Shown here piece by piece: positions 18,009 to 29,475 of a stretch of DNA of 64,000 bases (position 1 is its first letter; each line of letters opens with the position of its first letter). Origin of the DNA: Curvularia sp. ZM96 (lineage: Eukaryota > Ascomycota > Dothideomycetes > Pleosporales > Pleosporaceae); the NCBI GenBank assembly GCA_022457065.1, contig JAJGBQ010000002.1, forward strand, positions 4,774,001-4,838,000, read 5' to 3'. Made by a program: the position numbers and the translations under genes. Under the pieces are notes generated by a model that worked only from the letters and a program-made list of their open reading frames with translations, was not told where the DNA came from and did not search any database.

Positions 18009-20437
18009 ATGGGCCGCCGACCCAACCAGCTGATCCTCGAATACTTCGAGCGCGGCCCCAAGCTCGAAGATGCCAGCAATCGCTACCAGCATACGTGCAA
18101 ATCGTGCGGTGAAAAGGTACGTACCCCCGCGACAAAAGATCTGTGGGTAAAAGAAGAATAGCTAACAAGCCCAAGTTTCCTAAAGGTCGCATAGACAGTC
18201 TCACGAACCACCTAGTCAAGAAATGTCCTGCGCTACCTCTTCAGGACCGGCAGCGGGCGCTGCTGCAAATGCACGAGCTCCCCCTTCCCGACAACATGAC
18301 GCAAACGGCCAATACGAACGCACCGGGACCGAGCCAAATGCAGCATGGCCAGAAGATGAACCTCCCATTCGTGCCATCGAAACAGCTCTCCGCTCTCGAG
18401 ACGCTGGCTGAGGTGTCACGACAACATCTGGACCTGTCTGGAAAGCGCATGGCAGAGAAGCAGCCTCAGCAAACGCAACACAGTCATAACAATACGAGTC
18501 ATGCGGGGTTGTTGGATGAGTTCCTGATACAAGATGACAGGCCTGATAGCTCTGATCTGGGTACTCTCTCGCAGGGTATGGACATGTCGAACCCGCCCGC
18601 TATGCCGTCCATGTACCAGTTCAACAACTCGCTACACCACTCACCGACAAACTCTCCCAACATGGGTCACATGCCTCTCACAAACTCCTCGTCTATGTCG
18701 CACATGGTTCCTTCTCTTGTCATGGCAGCGTCTGCGGCCAACGATTTGATGCCACTATCGAGCGCCTTGGTAATGGCTTCGGAGATGAATCTCTCAGGGC
18801 ACGATCTACAGCACATGGCAGATGGAAAATTCTTTCACCCTCAAGGGCGCACGCACTGGCCAAACATACAGCCCAACTCGCTGGATCCAATGTTGCAGGA
18901 CCATAGCAAAGAACATATGCAGATGGGAGATAACCACAACAAAGGCATGGGTCACCCTAGGCCGCTTGCTATGAATGCGGGTAATCAAACGCACTTCACC
19001 ACGGACTTTAGTATGAACCAGAAACCGGCAAAGCCCAAGGTCAGAGGGCGGTTTACCGACTCTAGACGCAAGGAAGTACAAGAAGTGCGGAAACGAGGCG
19101 CATGTATCCGGTGTCGCATGCTCAAAAAGCCTTGTTCTGGAGAGAACCCATGCAACACTTGCCAAAACGTGGAGAGTGCACGGCTGTGGAAGCAGCCCTG
19201 CATTCGAACCCGGATAGCAGAAGAGTTTGGTCTCTATAGTGCGGGCTTGCACAGCGTCCTCGCATTCCATGCCACCAACCAAGCGAAAGGCCAGATACGA
19301 CTTGACCAGACACCAGGTCGGATAGAAGCCAGTCACTTTCCTTCATCTGGTATTTTCGCCACCTTTACTCCGCTGAAATGTCAACAAATGCCACCAGTTC
19401 AGAACGCAGACATCGATCCGGCCATTTTCTCAGGATTAACCTCACCAGACCTAGAGTTGATAGACAGCGATGACGATGTCAGTGGGAAAGTGGACCACTA
19501 TGTGAAAAAGATGGCGAGTCACTTTTCCGATACCGAGGATTCGCATTTCATGAAGACTACAGTACAAAGTGCAAAAGGCATAGCGTCATTGAGTCCAGAT
19601 GGACTTATAACCAAGTCACTAGAGCTATGGAATTTGACTCGCATACTGACATCCCGTAATTTCGAATGGCACCTGTTCTCCAATCCGTCTCTCGCGCCTA
19701 CCCTTGCGCCCTCAACCATGTCTGCTGCGGACGTCGAGGAAGCGGTTCGCACGCCCATTACGCCTCTCGAGCACGCCTCCTCCCACAACCTCATTACTAT
19801 GCAGCTCATGGGTGCGACAGAGAAGCGTGCCGCATGTCTGGCGCGTATTGTCATGAACGATCTCGAGCGCAGATTACTGCAGCGGCAGCAAGCCAATCCT
19901 TTTGAAACCTTTCTTGTCGCTGTCATGCTCCTCGCCTGTGTAGAGCGAATGTGCTGGCTCTTCCGTTCTTGGGAGGTCCCATCTGCGACTGCCACAAGAG
20001 AAGGCAGCAATGGCGAATACGCTTCTAAGCAGTCGTCCTCTGTTCACACCGAACTTGCATCTGCTCTCGAATCTACCACGTCCACATCATCTTCTCCCCC
20101 CGCGCCGACTCAAGACGTTCAGAACCAGCCTCATCGCAATCCCCGATGGCCACTAGACAAATCACCGTCAACGTTCTCGCAGCAAGGTGAAAAATTCAGC
20201 GACATCCTCAACATGCTGCTCAAGATGCGCGGTGTCCCTCCAAAGGTCACCTCGGCGAGTCTTGACGGAGCGCTAACGGTATGGAACGAGGATGCTGATG
20301 AGAAGGTGCGGGAATGGTACAATGGTATCGCAGTGACTACCCAGATGCTGGATGAGCGGGCAAACACGCGTTTCAAAGGAGAAGATCCGAAAGAATGGGA
20401 ACTCAAGTTTGTGTCAAAGATCATCAGGGGCGATTGA
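18009..20437 (+). CDS. Transcription factor with N-terminal BED-like finger and internal Zn2Cys6
   Basis: Exon 1 is 18009-18116 and exon 2 most likely 18176-20437; 787-791 residues depending on the acceptor, since 18170 is also in frame and adds Pro-Lys. Splicing builds YQHTCKSCGEKFPKGRIDSL followed by TNHLVKKC, a C30-x2-C33..H48-x4-C53 finger of BED type. A Met/Asn/Gln/Ser-rich linker follows. A Zn2Cys6 cluster starts at residue 346 (CIRCRMLKKPC then SGENPCNTC), preceded by basic RRKEVQEVRKRG. The C-terminal 350 residues have helical stretches (for example CLARIVMNDLERRLLQ) without a typical fungal_trans motif I can place. Probably a nuclear DNA-binding regulator; the target is unknown. The intron falls inside the first finger, so retaining it destroys that finger. 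Confidence 0.85.
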
Positions 20438-20783
20438 GACGACATATCAGGAATTACTGGCAATGAGAAAAAAGAACGGGATGAAGTGCATTGTTGTCAT
20501 GACGTTAAGGTTTCGTGATATCCATTCAATAGAACTACAAATCATGTCGTGTAGCCGAGCGAGGAACGACAATATCATTTTGCGTATCCTCGAATAGATC
20601 AATGAATCAATGAACAACGTTGCTGTAACCAGAATTGCTTCTCTTGTAAATCGGCAAGATCTTGGTCTTGGCCGGGCAAATCCAATGTCGCTCTGAGGCT
20701 GCTCGCAAATGCGCCATAACTCCTTAACACCGCATCGTAGATCTATAGATATGAGGATCAAAAGCAATTGGCGTAAATTCAGC
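20438..20783. other. Convergent 3' region
   Basis: 346 bp between the ends of the transcription-factor gene (plus) and VPS24 (minus). It is AT-rich, as in 3' UTRs. Nothing else is seen. Confidence 0.6.
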
Positions 20784-21528
20784 TCAGCTCTTGAGCGCCT
20801 CGAGGCGGCCCCGCATCTGAGCCAACATCTCTGCCTGGTCTTCTTCCTCTTCCTCCTCTGGTTGCGGTGCGGCAGGAAGCTCTTGTTCCTGAGCCTTGCT
20901 AGGCGGTAACCGATCTTTGAGCACCTCGCTCAGCACCTTATCTACCTCCTCCTCGGCCTCTTCGTCTTCACCTTCGAGCATTTCGTTCTCGCCCAGTGTA
21001 TCATCCAACATCTCCTCAATGATGCCAGCCTTCATCAACTCGGAGCTGAGCTCTCGCATCGTGCCCGTCAGCTCTGGTAGTCTGACTAGACTGTTTACGT
21101 CCTTCATGATGCCTGTGCTAGCCTTGATACTGCCTTCGATCTTCCGGACAGAAAAGGCCTCATTGACCTGCATTTGTACGCTGTTGAGCTGGGCCTTGGA
21201 TGTCATAAGGCGGTTGTTTTGTTTCCGGACGCGAATCAGCTCGCGTGCGAAGATGCGGACATCTTGGTTGGCCTGCTTGGCCATGGCTGGGTTGCGCTGG
21301 GCGCGCTTGGACGACTGCTGGATAAGGGTTTTGGTTTTTTGTTCCGTGGCCTTGAGCTGCTGGATGTCGCGATCAAGTTTTCGGACGTTTTGGCGCACGA
21401 GGGCGTTGCATTTGCGCTTCTATGCTGTTTGTTAGCTTGCGGTGTAGAGACAGGTGGTGTAGAGACGTCGGGCTGCGAACCTGCTCCTCGGGCGTGGGCT
21501 TCCACAGGAGACCCTTGATGGTCTCCAT
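20784..21528 (-). CDS. VPS24: ESCRT-III subunit Vps24 (CHMP3)
   Basis: Two exons on the minus strand, 21481-21528 and 20784-21419 (61-nt intron); 227 residues, the usual Vps24 size. METIKGLLWKPTPEEQ then KRKCNALVRQNVRKLDRDIQ gives the conserved N-terminal helix start. The basic helical core runs through RVRKQNNRLMTSKAQLNSVQ, followed by GIMKDVNSLVRLPELTGTM. An acidic middle leads to a C-terminal helix EMLAQMRGRLEALKS, a MIM-type motif that binds Vps4. Vps24 co-polymerises with Snf7 on endosomes to sort cargo into multivesicular bodies. The first exon encodes only 16 residues and is easily missed. Confidence 0.95.
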
Positions 21529-22206
21529 GGCGGGCAATCAGTCAAGACGGAAGCGCACGGTATGGTTATACAGGTGCCAGGCTTGTGGTGGTTTGAGGTG
21601 GAAGATGTCTGGCGCTAATGGATGCGGGTAGAGCGGGAGTTAGCAGGCCCAAGAAACAAGAGGCGCGTGACCACAGCTAGACTGAGTGATTGACAGAACA
21701 GCAGCTCAGTCCAGGCCTAAGCATAAAGTGGTTTGATAGTGTCGTGAGGTTGCTACTATGCAGGCAAGCAAGCGCATGTGCATGTATGTAAGGGTCCGAG
21801 GTTGCCTTGCACAGTACCAAGCTCGGGCCCATGGTGACGTTGAGCTGGTCGCGGGGCAGAAGCAACCCACTAGCCTCATCATCGGACGGTGCCAACCAAC
21901 GCGACTCGTATGGAGATAGTCAGGAAAACCTGGGCAGCCTCGAATACACTACTGCATTGTCCTCTGAGCCAAATTTCGTAATTGATTGACCAAAAACGGG
22001 TCGTTGAAGCTCAAGATTCCATAGAGCTTCTATTACTTTCCACGCTAGTCCCTCCACAGGGCCGCATTTCTTCCGACTTCAATCTGCTTCCGCCAGACAA
22101 ACACTCCAACTGAACAGCAATCGTCTCATCTTACATTTGTTCAAATACTCGTGGACACAATTTACAGCTTGATTGGAACTTGATAACACACATTTACCTC
22201 ATCAAC
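21529..22206. other. Divergent intergenic region VPS24 / p23
   Basis: 678 bp between two divergent starts. The right half contains TTCC/CTTCC-rich sequence as expected of a leader for the p23 gene. I see no gene and no perfect heat-shock element. Confidence 0.55.
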
Positions 22207-23047
22207 ATGTCCCTTACTCCAGAAGGTAGGTTGTAGCCTTGTTTACCACGGACGCCGTAAACGCACTCTGTTGTGTACAGAATATGTGCTGCTAGAATAG
22301 ACGCGTCCGCAGGGTCCTCTTTACAAACCAAGACATGCTGACATGCAACAGTCACCTGGGCGCAACGCTCATCCGTCGACGACCCCGCGAAGAACGTGGT
22401 TTACCTCACCATCGTCGCCCCCGATGTACCCAACTCAGACATGAAGCTCGACCTCAAGGAGCAGTCTCTCAGCTTCCAGGGTACTTCCACTTCCAAGAAG
22501 TGCACATACGCCGTCGACCTTGAGTTCTACGGCGAGATCGACCCCAAGGAGTCCAAGATCGTTAACAACGGCCGCGACATCGTATTATTACTGCGCAAGA
22601 AGGAGCTCAAGCAGGAGTACTGGCCACGTCTGCTCAAGGACACAAAAAAGATGCATTTCCTTAAGACTGATTTCGACAAGGTGAGTCGGCTAGGAATGAT
22701 GAGACCAGGACCATTAGGCTGACGTGCTACAGTGGGTTGACGAGGACGAACAAGACGAGGCCCCCGAGGACCTTGACATGGGTGGCATGAACCCAATGGG
22801 CGGCGGCGACGGAGGCTTTGGTGGCATCGACTTCAGCAAGCTTGGCGCAGGCGGAGGTATGCCAGGAATGGAGGGCATGGACATGAGCCAGATGATGGCC
22901 AACATGGGTGGCGGTGCCCCCGGCGCCGGCGACGACAGCGACGACGATGACGACATGCCCGAACTTGAGAACGACGAGGACAACAAGGACAAGGAACCCG
23001 CTGCCGCAGCGTCTGGCGACAAGCCCAAGATTGAGGAGGTCGCATAA
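22207..23047 (+). CDS. SBA1: Hsp90 co-chaperone p23 (Sba1)
   Basis: Three exons: 22207-22225 (19 nt), 22352-22680 and 22733-23047; introns 126 and 52 nt; 220 residues. The join gives MSLTPE then VTWAQRSSVDDPAKNVVYLT, the CS domain opening of p23. EYWPRLLKDTKKMHFLKTDF then DKWVDEDEQDE is the hallmark strand and tail that contact ATP-bound Hsp90. The C-terminus is Gly/Met-rich (GGMNPMGGGDGGFGG) then acidic, as in fungal Sba1. It stabilises the closed Hsp90-client complex in cytosol and nucleus. The 19-nt first exon and the longer first intron would mislead simple gene finders. Confidence 0.95.
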
Positions 23048-23356
23048 ACGGGCAACATTTCCGCGTTCAGTGGCTTGTACCGCATAAGGTTGGGTGAGGA
23101 TGGCGCCCAAGATGGGCCGGCGGCAACGCAGTCTTTGGGGGTGGATGAGTGTAGTCTGAAAATGGCTAAGGACGATTTTGCATCTACGAGCGGCTGTGTC
23201 TTTGGAACTTCAGCGTGCTGATGCAGATAATGATTGGATCATGCAGTACACGACAGAGCAAATACGAATGATGTCTTCTCACGATTGAGAAATATTTCGA
23301 TCTAAAAAGATTGGGGTTTTGTTATGGTTTCTTCAAAAACACCTTATCTACAGACT
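23048..23356. other. Convergent 3' region
   Basis: 309 bp between the p23 and HAD stop codons. No gene is visible; the right half is AT-rich. Confidence 0.55.
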
Positions 23357-24273
23357 CTATGTCTTGGTTACTATTTGATAGCTGTCGTATGGAAAGTCCT
23401 CTAAGGTGCTGTACAGCTTTGCCCATCCATCATCGATTTTCCCAGGCAAACCAATCAGTCTCTCTCCCTCTGCAGCCTTCTCTGCAGCCTTTGCCAATTC
23501 TTCCTCCGTCTCTTTGTGCTCGCCTGTCAGCCCTGCAAGTACCTCCTTTTCCCTGCCCTTGTACTCCGCCAGCAACCCCGGATGCGGACACCACACCACC
23601 TGCATGCCTGCCCTCCGGCCAGACTCCACACCCGGTACACTGTCCTCAAAGACTAGACATTCCTCAGGCTTAATGGGAGGCTCGCCCCGTTCCTCCATCG
23701 TCTTATTCAGCGTGGAAAGCGCAAGCAGCCAAATATCCGGAGCAGGTTTACCGCGGCCAGGCGCTATCCTTGGATCGTCGCCCAAAACACGGTGTTCAGG
23801 CGCAAAGCTGTCAAACAAATGACTCAAGTGCGCGCTCTTAATCCCAAAATTGACCTTGTTGCTGCTTGTTGCCAGTGCGACGTGGATTCCCCGGCTTTTC
23901 AGGCCTGCCAGCAAGTCCACGACGCCGGGGAGGGGCTTCGTGTTTTTGAAGAGGGTCCTTTGAAGTTCGGCTTGCTCGGCTAGGAATTGCTCTTTTGATA
24001 TGGGTAGTTTGGCCCACTCGTCGAAGATGAGTCCGGCTTGGGGACCGGGCCGGCCTTGGAGTTGGGCTTTTATGGACCAGGGGATCGGTGGACGGCCGTA
24101 ACGCTCGAGAATTGTGTTACAGATTAGGGTATAGATGTCCTCGGAGTCGATTAGTAGGCCGTCCATGTCGAATAGCGCGGCCCGAATGGGTGGTGGTGCA
24201 GTGGTAGTACTGGATCATGTTAACTGAGGTTTCTGAGGATATATTGGGTTGGAATCGCGTACTTTGAGCCCAT
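23357..24273 (-). CDS. HAD-superfamily phosphatase (HDHD1/GPP-like)
   Basis: Two exons on the minus strand: an 11-nt first coding exon 24263-24273 (Met-Gly-Ser plus two bases) and 23357-24209; 53-nt intron; 287 residues. The joined start MGSNTTTAPPPIRAALFDMD carries the nucleophile D18 and acid/base D20 of HAD motif I (FDMDGLLIDSED). ATSSNKVNF is motif II, GKPAPDIW holds the motif III Lys, and VFEDSVPGVESGRRAGM is motif IV with the Mg-binding acids. The insertion between motifs I and II is a helical cap (type C1). Relatives dephosphorylate small phosphorylated metabolites, for example pseudouridine 5'-phosphate, glycerol 3-phosphate or 2-deoxyglucose 6-phosphate; the substrate cannot be told. 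It is divergent from the TPR gene over 262 bp. Confidence 0.9.
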
Positions 24274-24535
24274 GTTGATGTGTTTCTAAGGTGCTTAAGA
24301 AAGGTGTATGGAAGACCGGGAGTCCGTGTCGGTGTTCAGCGAAGAGAAATCTCAAGGGTCGCGGCGAGATGAATGGCGGATGGTACCCCACGTTCTATCG
24401 CTGGTCCGAGACGCGGGGCGCTAGTCGGACCCCCGACTCGGCCACAGACGTCACTCTGCAAACAGATCTACAGGTACTGGTGTCACAGATCAACCAGGAA
24501 CAGACGACTCGAATTATCTTAATCCTTGGACGAGC

Positions 24536-25336
24536 ATGTCGTCGCAAAGTGATCTCCCTTCGAAGAACGATGCGGCTGAGTTAGCACCGCCCGAAATCTT
24601 TCCGCCAGACGAAGAGAAGAAACTACTCGATGAAGCAACCGCAGAGAAGGCTTTGGCGAACAAAACATTTGCATCGGGCGAGTACAATGGCGCAATCCAA
24701 GGCTACGAGAAAGCGCTTGCAGCCTGCCCGAATTATCTCGAATACGACGTTGCTGTCCTGCGTTCCAACATAGCCGCATGCCACTTGAAGCTAGAAGAGT
24801 GGAAGCAAGCTGTGGAATCCGCCACACAGGCCCTGGAAGCACTGGATCGCATCGACCCTCCCCCGGCAGTACAAGATACAAGCAAAGACGAAGCAAAAGG
24901 AAAAACAGGCGGCGGTGCCATCAAAGAAATCGACGACACTACCGAAATCTATCTCGACGCTCTCACACGCACAAACCACTCCATAAACGACGTCCACAAG
25001 CTTCGTACCAAAGCACTCCTCCGCCGCGCAAAGGCGCGCCACGAGGTAGGTGGCTGGGCCTCTCTCCAAGGCTCACTCGAAGACTACCAAGCTCTCTCCA
25101 AACCGCCCCATCAGCTCTCGAGCCTTGACCAGAAAGCGGTGCAAGCGGCGTTGAGGACGCTGCCGAGGCAGCTTGAAGAGACAAAAAATAAGGAAATGGC
25201 GGATATGATGGATAAGTTGAAGCAGCTGGGAAATGGTATTCTGAAGCCGTTTGGATTGAGTACCGACAATTTTCAGTTTACAAAGGATGAAAAGAGTGGG
25301 GGGTATAGTATGAATTTTAATCAGGGCGGCAAGTAG
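24536..25336 (+). CDS. TTC1: TPR protein, TTC1 family
   Basis: Single exon, 266 residues. After an acidic N-terminus, residues 35-175 hold three TPR-like helical pairs: KALANKTFASGEYNGAIQGY, then AVLRSNIAACHLKLEEWKQA, and KLRTKALLRRAKARHEVGGW. An Asp/Lys-rich insert with a Gly-Gly-Gly turn lies between the second and third. The ending KLKQLGNGILKPFGLSTDNF then QFTKDEKSGGYSMNF matches the conserved tail of TTC1, a TPR co-chaperone adaptor that binds Hsp70/Hsp90 EEVD tails. It lies one gene from p23, but on its own promoter shared divergently with the HAD phosphatase. Confidence 0.9.
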   Translation: MSSQSDLPSKNDAAELAPPEIFPPDEEKKLLDEATAEKALANKTFASGEYNGAIQGYEKALAACPNYLEYDVAVLRSNIAACHLKLEEWKQAVESATQALEALDRIDPPPAVQDTSKDEAKGKTGGGAIKEIDDTTEIYLDALTRTNHSINDVHKLRTKALLRRAKARHEVGGWASLQGSLEDYQALSKPPHQLSSLDQKAVQAALRTLPRQLEETKNKEMADMMDKLKQLGNGILKPFGLSTDNFQFTKDEKSGGYSMNFNQGGK

Positions 25337-26454
25337 ATGTCACGAAATAACTATGGTTAGTTCGATTCTGAACATGTATTCTTTGTGTGTACTTTAGAGG
25401 CGAAGAGTGGAGTGTCGTACATGGGGGAATGATATTTCGTCAGAGGGGCAAGTCGGGCTCACAGGGAAGGAAGCGATGGTGTGCCTGCAGAAGAAGAAAT
25501 ACACATTTTCACAAGCAGCCACGCGTAGTCATGTTTTCTTTTATGTCTTTTGGCCAGTGACGTCCATCCACATCTTTAGGATCGTCAGGACCCGGTAAAT
25601 CGAATCAGCCTAAGTATAATGCAGGGCCCAGGCACCATTTTCAGCCTTGTGCGATCGACAGCATGTCTGGCATGAGCTGGTGGATGTGCCTGTTACTAAC
25701 ACGTAGAATGTAATATGCCTTCTTCATTTTGGGCTTCCAACGCACACCCGGTCGGAGTAGGAGAGTACAATAGTTGTAAACAAGTGCAGCGAACTTAGTA
25801 TATTAGAAACGATATACGCTGCACGTCAAAGAATTTTCCTAGGAACGGGAAGTGTAACTACAGAGGTCATCAGGCACCATCATGTGGCGATCATTTGTCC
25901 AGTGAGCCTGACATGGAGAATTTTGAGTGATCCAGATTCCACGACACCATCAGAGAAGGAACGCTTTAGTAGGAGTACATATGCTTGTTATGAGGTGTCA
26001 CAAATGATGCTAACATATTGATCGGGTCGCCGAAGTGACCATATGATGTCTACGTAGGGTGGTGGGCTACATGGCTTGGGGTCAAACAGTTACTCGCCGA
26101 CTACTACACGGCTGATCTCGTGTCTTTTGGGAGGGATATACTGCGCCTAGATGCAGGTACGGGTATGATGTTTCTTCAGGTACGCTCTTATGATGATCTC
26201 TGATCCTCACTATGCACGTGTCATACGAATACAGTGTGTGCTATCTCAAGGACTTGGTGGTGGGAATGACTACGTGGAAAGTCATGCTTGGACGGACAAA
26301 GTCTGGTGATAGCTTTGCTTTTATCCTAGCAGAATACTATGTCAGTCTTTCTGCAGTTCAGAGAGGATAAATTCACGCGAACGCTCTGCTGTTGGCAGAC
26401 ACAGAATAAAAGTAAACACTACTTTGTTCCACCATATCAGAAGACGAAACCAAG
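25337..26454. other. 1.1-kb stretch without a supported gene
   Basis: Mixed composition, many stops in all frames, no long open frame and no repeat that I can see. It separates the TTC1-like gene from an orphan gene whose promoter presumably occupies the right end. Confidence 0.5.
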
Positions 26455-27045
26455 ATGATACAAATCCATCCGTCAGAGCAAGAATTCGACCCAACCATCA
26501 CTCATTCTTTCCTGCAGAGCTATCTCATCATCCACACCATACCATGGCTAAGATCAACTATCCGCTCTAGCATTCTCAAGTGGCACCTACTGAGTCTACT
26601 ACAAGGAATCTTCAGCTTTTCCTCGTCTCCGCCTCCCCCAACCGACCCTGACATACCGGAAACCGAGCGTTACAAAGGCATACCATATGTCAAGTTGAAC
26701 AGTGAATACCACAACTGTCTACGAAAGTCATGGACAAACGATCCTAACAAACTCTATCTCGAATGTTGTTTCAACACAAAGCTCGACATAAATCTAGCCA
26801 ATGACTTCAACATCGACGGCCTTTGTCCAGTGGTCAAAACCACCAATGACGACAGGTTCATTCTACGCGACGCAAACAAGCAGTACTATCTCTGGGATGC
26901 ATGGAGCGGCAAATTACTGAGGTTTTGGGAGACGTGGACGGAAGGATTCGCATCAAAAGAGGAGTTGGTGAGCGGTCTTGTGTGCAACATAACCTGGGCT
27001 GAGATGGAGACCGATGTCATTCACTGTTATAAACCGGTCGGCTAG
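26455..27045 (+). CDS. Orphan protein, 196 aa, unknown function
   Basis: Single open frame starting at an ATG. The first 60 residues include hydrophobic helical stretches (SFLQSYLIIHTIPWLR and WHLLSLLQGIFSF) and a Pro-rich turn. The rest is soluble-looking, Asn/Asp/Trp-rich, with phrases such as YYLWDAWSGKLLRFWETWTE and five Cys. I recognise no family, active site or signal peptide with a clear cleavage site. Codon use is less GC-ending than in neighbouring housekeeping genes. It may be a lineage-restricted gene; homology to other fungal hypotheticals would need a search. Confidence 0.6.
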   Translation: MIQIHPSEQEFDPTITHSFLQSYLIIHTIPWLRSTIRSSILKWHLLSLLQGIFSFSSSPPPPTDPDIPETERYKGIPYVKLNSEYHNCLRKSWTNDPNKLYLECCFNTKLDINLANDFNIDGLCPVVKTTNDDRFILRDANKQYYLWDAWSGKLLRFWETWTEGFASKEELVSGLVCNITWAEMETDVIHCYKPVG

Positions 27046-27393
27046 TGTGACCCTGCATAAACAGCGATTTTGAAGGAGCAAATAAGAGCTGGACGCAAAG
27101 CGAAAGGTGAAGGGTTTACCCCTACCGGCAGTTGTAGTCTAAAGCCTCTGCAAACGAACCAATGACGCATTATAACCCTTTGAACCCCCACCCATGTTTT
27201 TTTCGTTTTTCACTACCCCCAATTTGCTGGCGCGGCTCGTGACTCCTCCACATTTGGAGAGGGACCTAGGGCAACATTAAAAGCAACGATTTTTTTTGGA
27301 GATCGCGCGGCTTGTCATGCCGATACCTGGTTGAGAAATTGTACTTGACGTAGACATCTCAGCCTCGGATTTTCCTGGACCACCCTGCCAACC
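27046..27393. other. Intergenic upstream of TRM11
   Basis: 348 bp with T-runs near 27199 and 27292. It should contain the 3' end of the orphan gene and the TRM11 promoter; no other feature is seen. Confidence 0.55.
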
Positions 27394-29001
27394 ATGCCCC
27401 AGTATCTGGTTAGGCTTGCGCAAGCACACGAAAGCTTTCGCAAGGTTGAACTGCAGGCCTTGGCAGATGTTGCGGGCATAGTACTGCGATTCGTCAAGTA
27501 CGAGGAAGATGTGAGTGCGCTCTTGTTTCTCACGACTTATTCTACTACGCTTTGACTTTTTTATTTGGACTCCTTTTTTTTGTGTAGATTTTGTTGTTCT
27601 GCTAAGATCTAAAATCAACACGAAATCATATCCCACCGCATAAAAAGGCTTCCGTCCTAACATTTCAAGTCTCCTTATTGCATAGTGGAACTACCATCAG
27701 ACGCGGCGGCACGGGAACTCATCGCCCGTAGCATTCTATCACAAGGCATCTACGAGCTCTGGGGCCAGGGTGCAGACTACGATGCTCTCCACGAGTCCGT
27801 CCGCGACTTGACTGCTTCGAAATGGCCTCAGTACGAGACAGTCTCCTTCCGCTTCACCATAGAAGGCTATCGCGGCGGAAGATCAAGCGACGAACAGCGT
27901 GAGATCATCGACAGTTTCTCCTACATGGCGTTCAAGGGAACACCGCGAATGCGCGATCCTGACGTTGCCTTCCGCGTCTTTGAAGACTACGAACTTGACG
28001 CCAAAAAGCCAAAGTATCTGTACTTTGGTCGCTTCCTAGCAGACTCTTGCCGCAATGAAGCAAAAAAGACATTTGATCTCAAAAAGAGACACTACATCAG
28101 CACTACGTCTATGGATGCGGAGCTTACTCTTGTCACTGCCAACATCGCACAGGTAGCTCCAGGTAAGCTGTTCTATGATCCCTTCATGGGAACAGGCGGG
28201 TTTCCAATCGCATGTGCGCATTTTGGAGCCGTAGTATTTGGAAGCGACATAGATGGCCGCACTATCCGGGGCACAGGAGGAAGCGCTAGGAGAGGGCAAA
28301 CCGGAAAGTACGATGTGGTCGGCAACTTTAAACAATACGGTATAGAGTCGAGATATTTGGGTGCATTTGTCTCTGATCTCACCAACACGCCATTGAGACT
28401 CTTACCGACCAGTAGCAAGCATCCTGGAGGCTACCTTGATGGTATCGTCTGCGATCCACCTTACGGCATTCGCGAAGGACTCAAAGTACTTGGGTCTCGT
28501 CAGGAACTGCTGGATAATGAGCGAAAGTCACATCAAGACCAATTCAAGGAACCGGGTTATATTCCACCAAAGCGACCATACTCCTTCACTGCGCTGCTAG
28601 ACGACATACTCGCCTTTGCCTTCGCCACGTTGGTAGAAGATGGCCGCATCAGCATGTGGATGCCGACTGCCAACGATGAGGACATTGAGCTCATCATACC
28701 CTCGCATCCGGGCTTGGAGCTGACTTCAGTGTGCGTACAAGCCTTCAACAAATGGTCACGTCGGCTCCTCACATACCGGCGTCGCCACGAATCAGAAATA
28801 CCAGAGGGGGCATTAGAGTCTGCCAAGAGAGAATATGAGAAGGGCACAAGAGCTAGCGAGCTGAATGACTTTCGTAGAAAGTATTTCCAGGGGTTCAAGG
28901 AGTTTGAGAGCATGAAGAAGGAGTTTGTGAGAATGAAGGCGGAGACGAAGGCGGACCAGGAGGCGGGCCAGTCTGAGACCAAGGAACGTGTTGGTGCGTG
29001 A
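27394..29001 (+). CDS. TRM11: tRNA (guanine-N2-)-methyltransferase Trm11
   Basis: Exon 1 27394-27510 and exon 2 27670-29001 (159-nt intron, acceptor after TTTCAAG); 482 residues. The join reads YEED then SPYCIVELPSDAAARELIAR, continuous with the family. The N-terminal THUMP-like region is followed by KKPKYLYFGRFLADS and KKRHYISTTSMDAEL. The methyltransferase core has SAM motif I DPFMGTGGFPIACAHFGA, then GSDIDGRTIRG, and catalytic motif IV DPPYGIREG. Trm11 with Trm112 forms m2G at position 10 of tRNAs. The acceptor at 27669 was chosen over the TAG at 27684 because it restores the conserved SPxC block in phase 0. Confidence 0.93.
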
Positions 29002-29475
29002 GCGCTTGCTGTGTTCAGGCCGCTACCTGGCGTGGGCCTTATGGTGTTGCGAAATATGCGGTTGTTGGTTTTCTACTTCTGTCGTTGTAGCTAGCACCTT
29101 TCTGCGCAAGCACACTTTAGACATACCAATTCAACTGCGCATTCAAGTGTGATTCCCACTATTACACCGCCGAGCGACGGGATACTGTACAAGAGTGTTG
29201 TAGAAGTCGCCACACATTTCGTGATTTCTCCGCGCCATGACACCCGCATTGGAACCGATTGGTGGAAATGGTAGATTAATTCGGCCTTATCCAGAACTCT
29301 CCTTTCTCCACCCAAGTTGTTCGAAAAACATGGTGGAGTCGTACTAGGCCCAACCTTGGACTGTAATACTACTAAGAAGTCCAAGCTTTAGTATATAATC
29401 AGTAGGATGCTCGTGTTCTGATGACAGAGTATTGATCAAATAGTACTCCTATATTGAATTATAGAACAAGCCAAG
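29002..29475. other. Intergenic upstream of the acetylesterase
   Basis: 474 bp. TATATAAT at 29391-29398 lies about 80 bp before the esterase ATG and may be its TATA element. No gene is seen. Confidence 0.45.
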
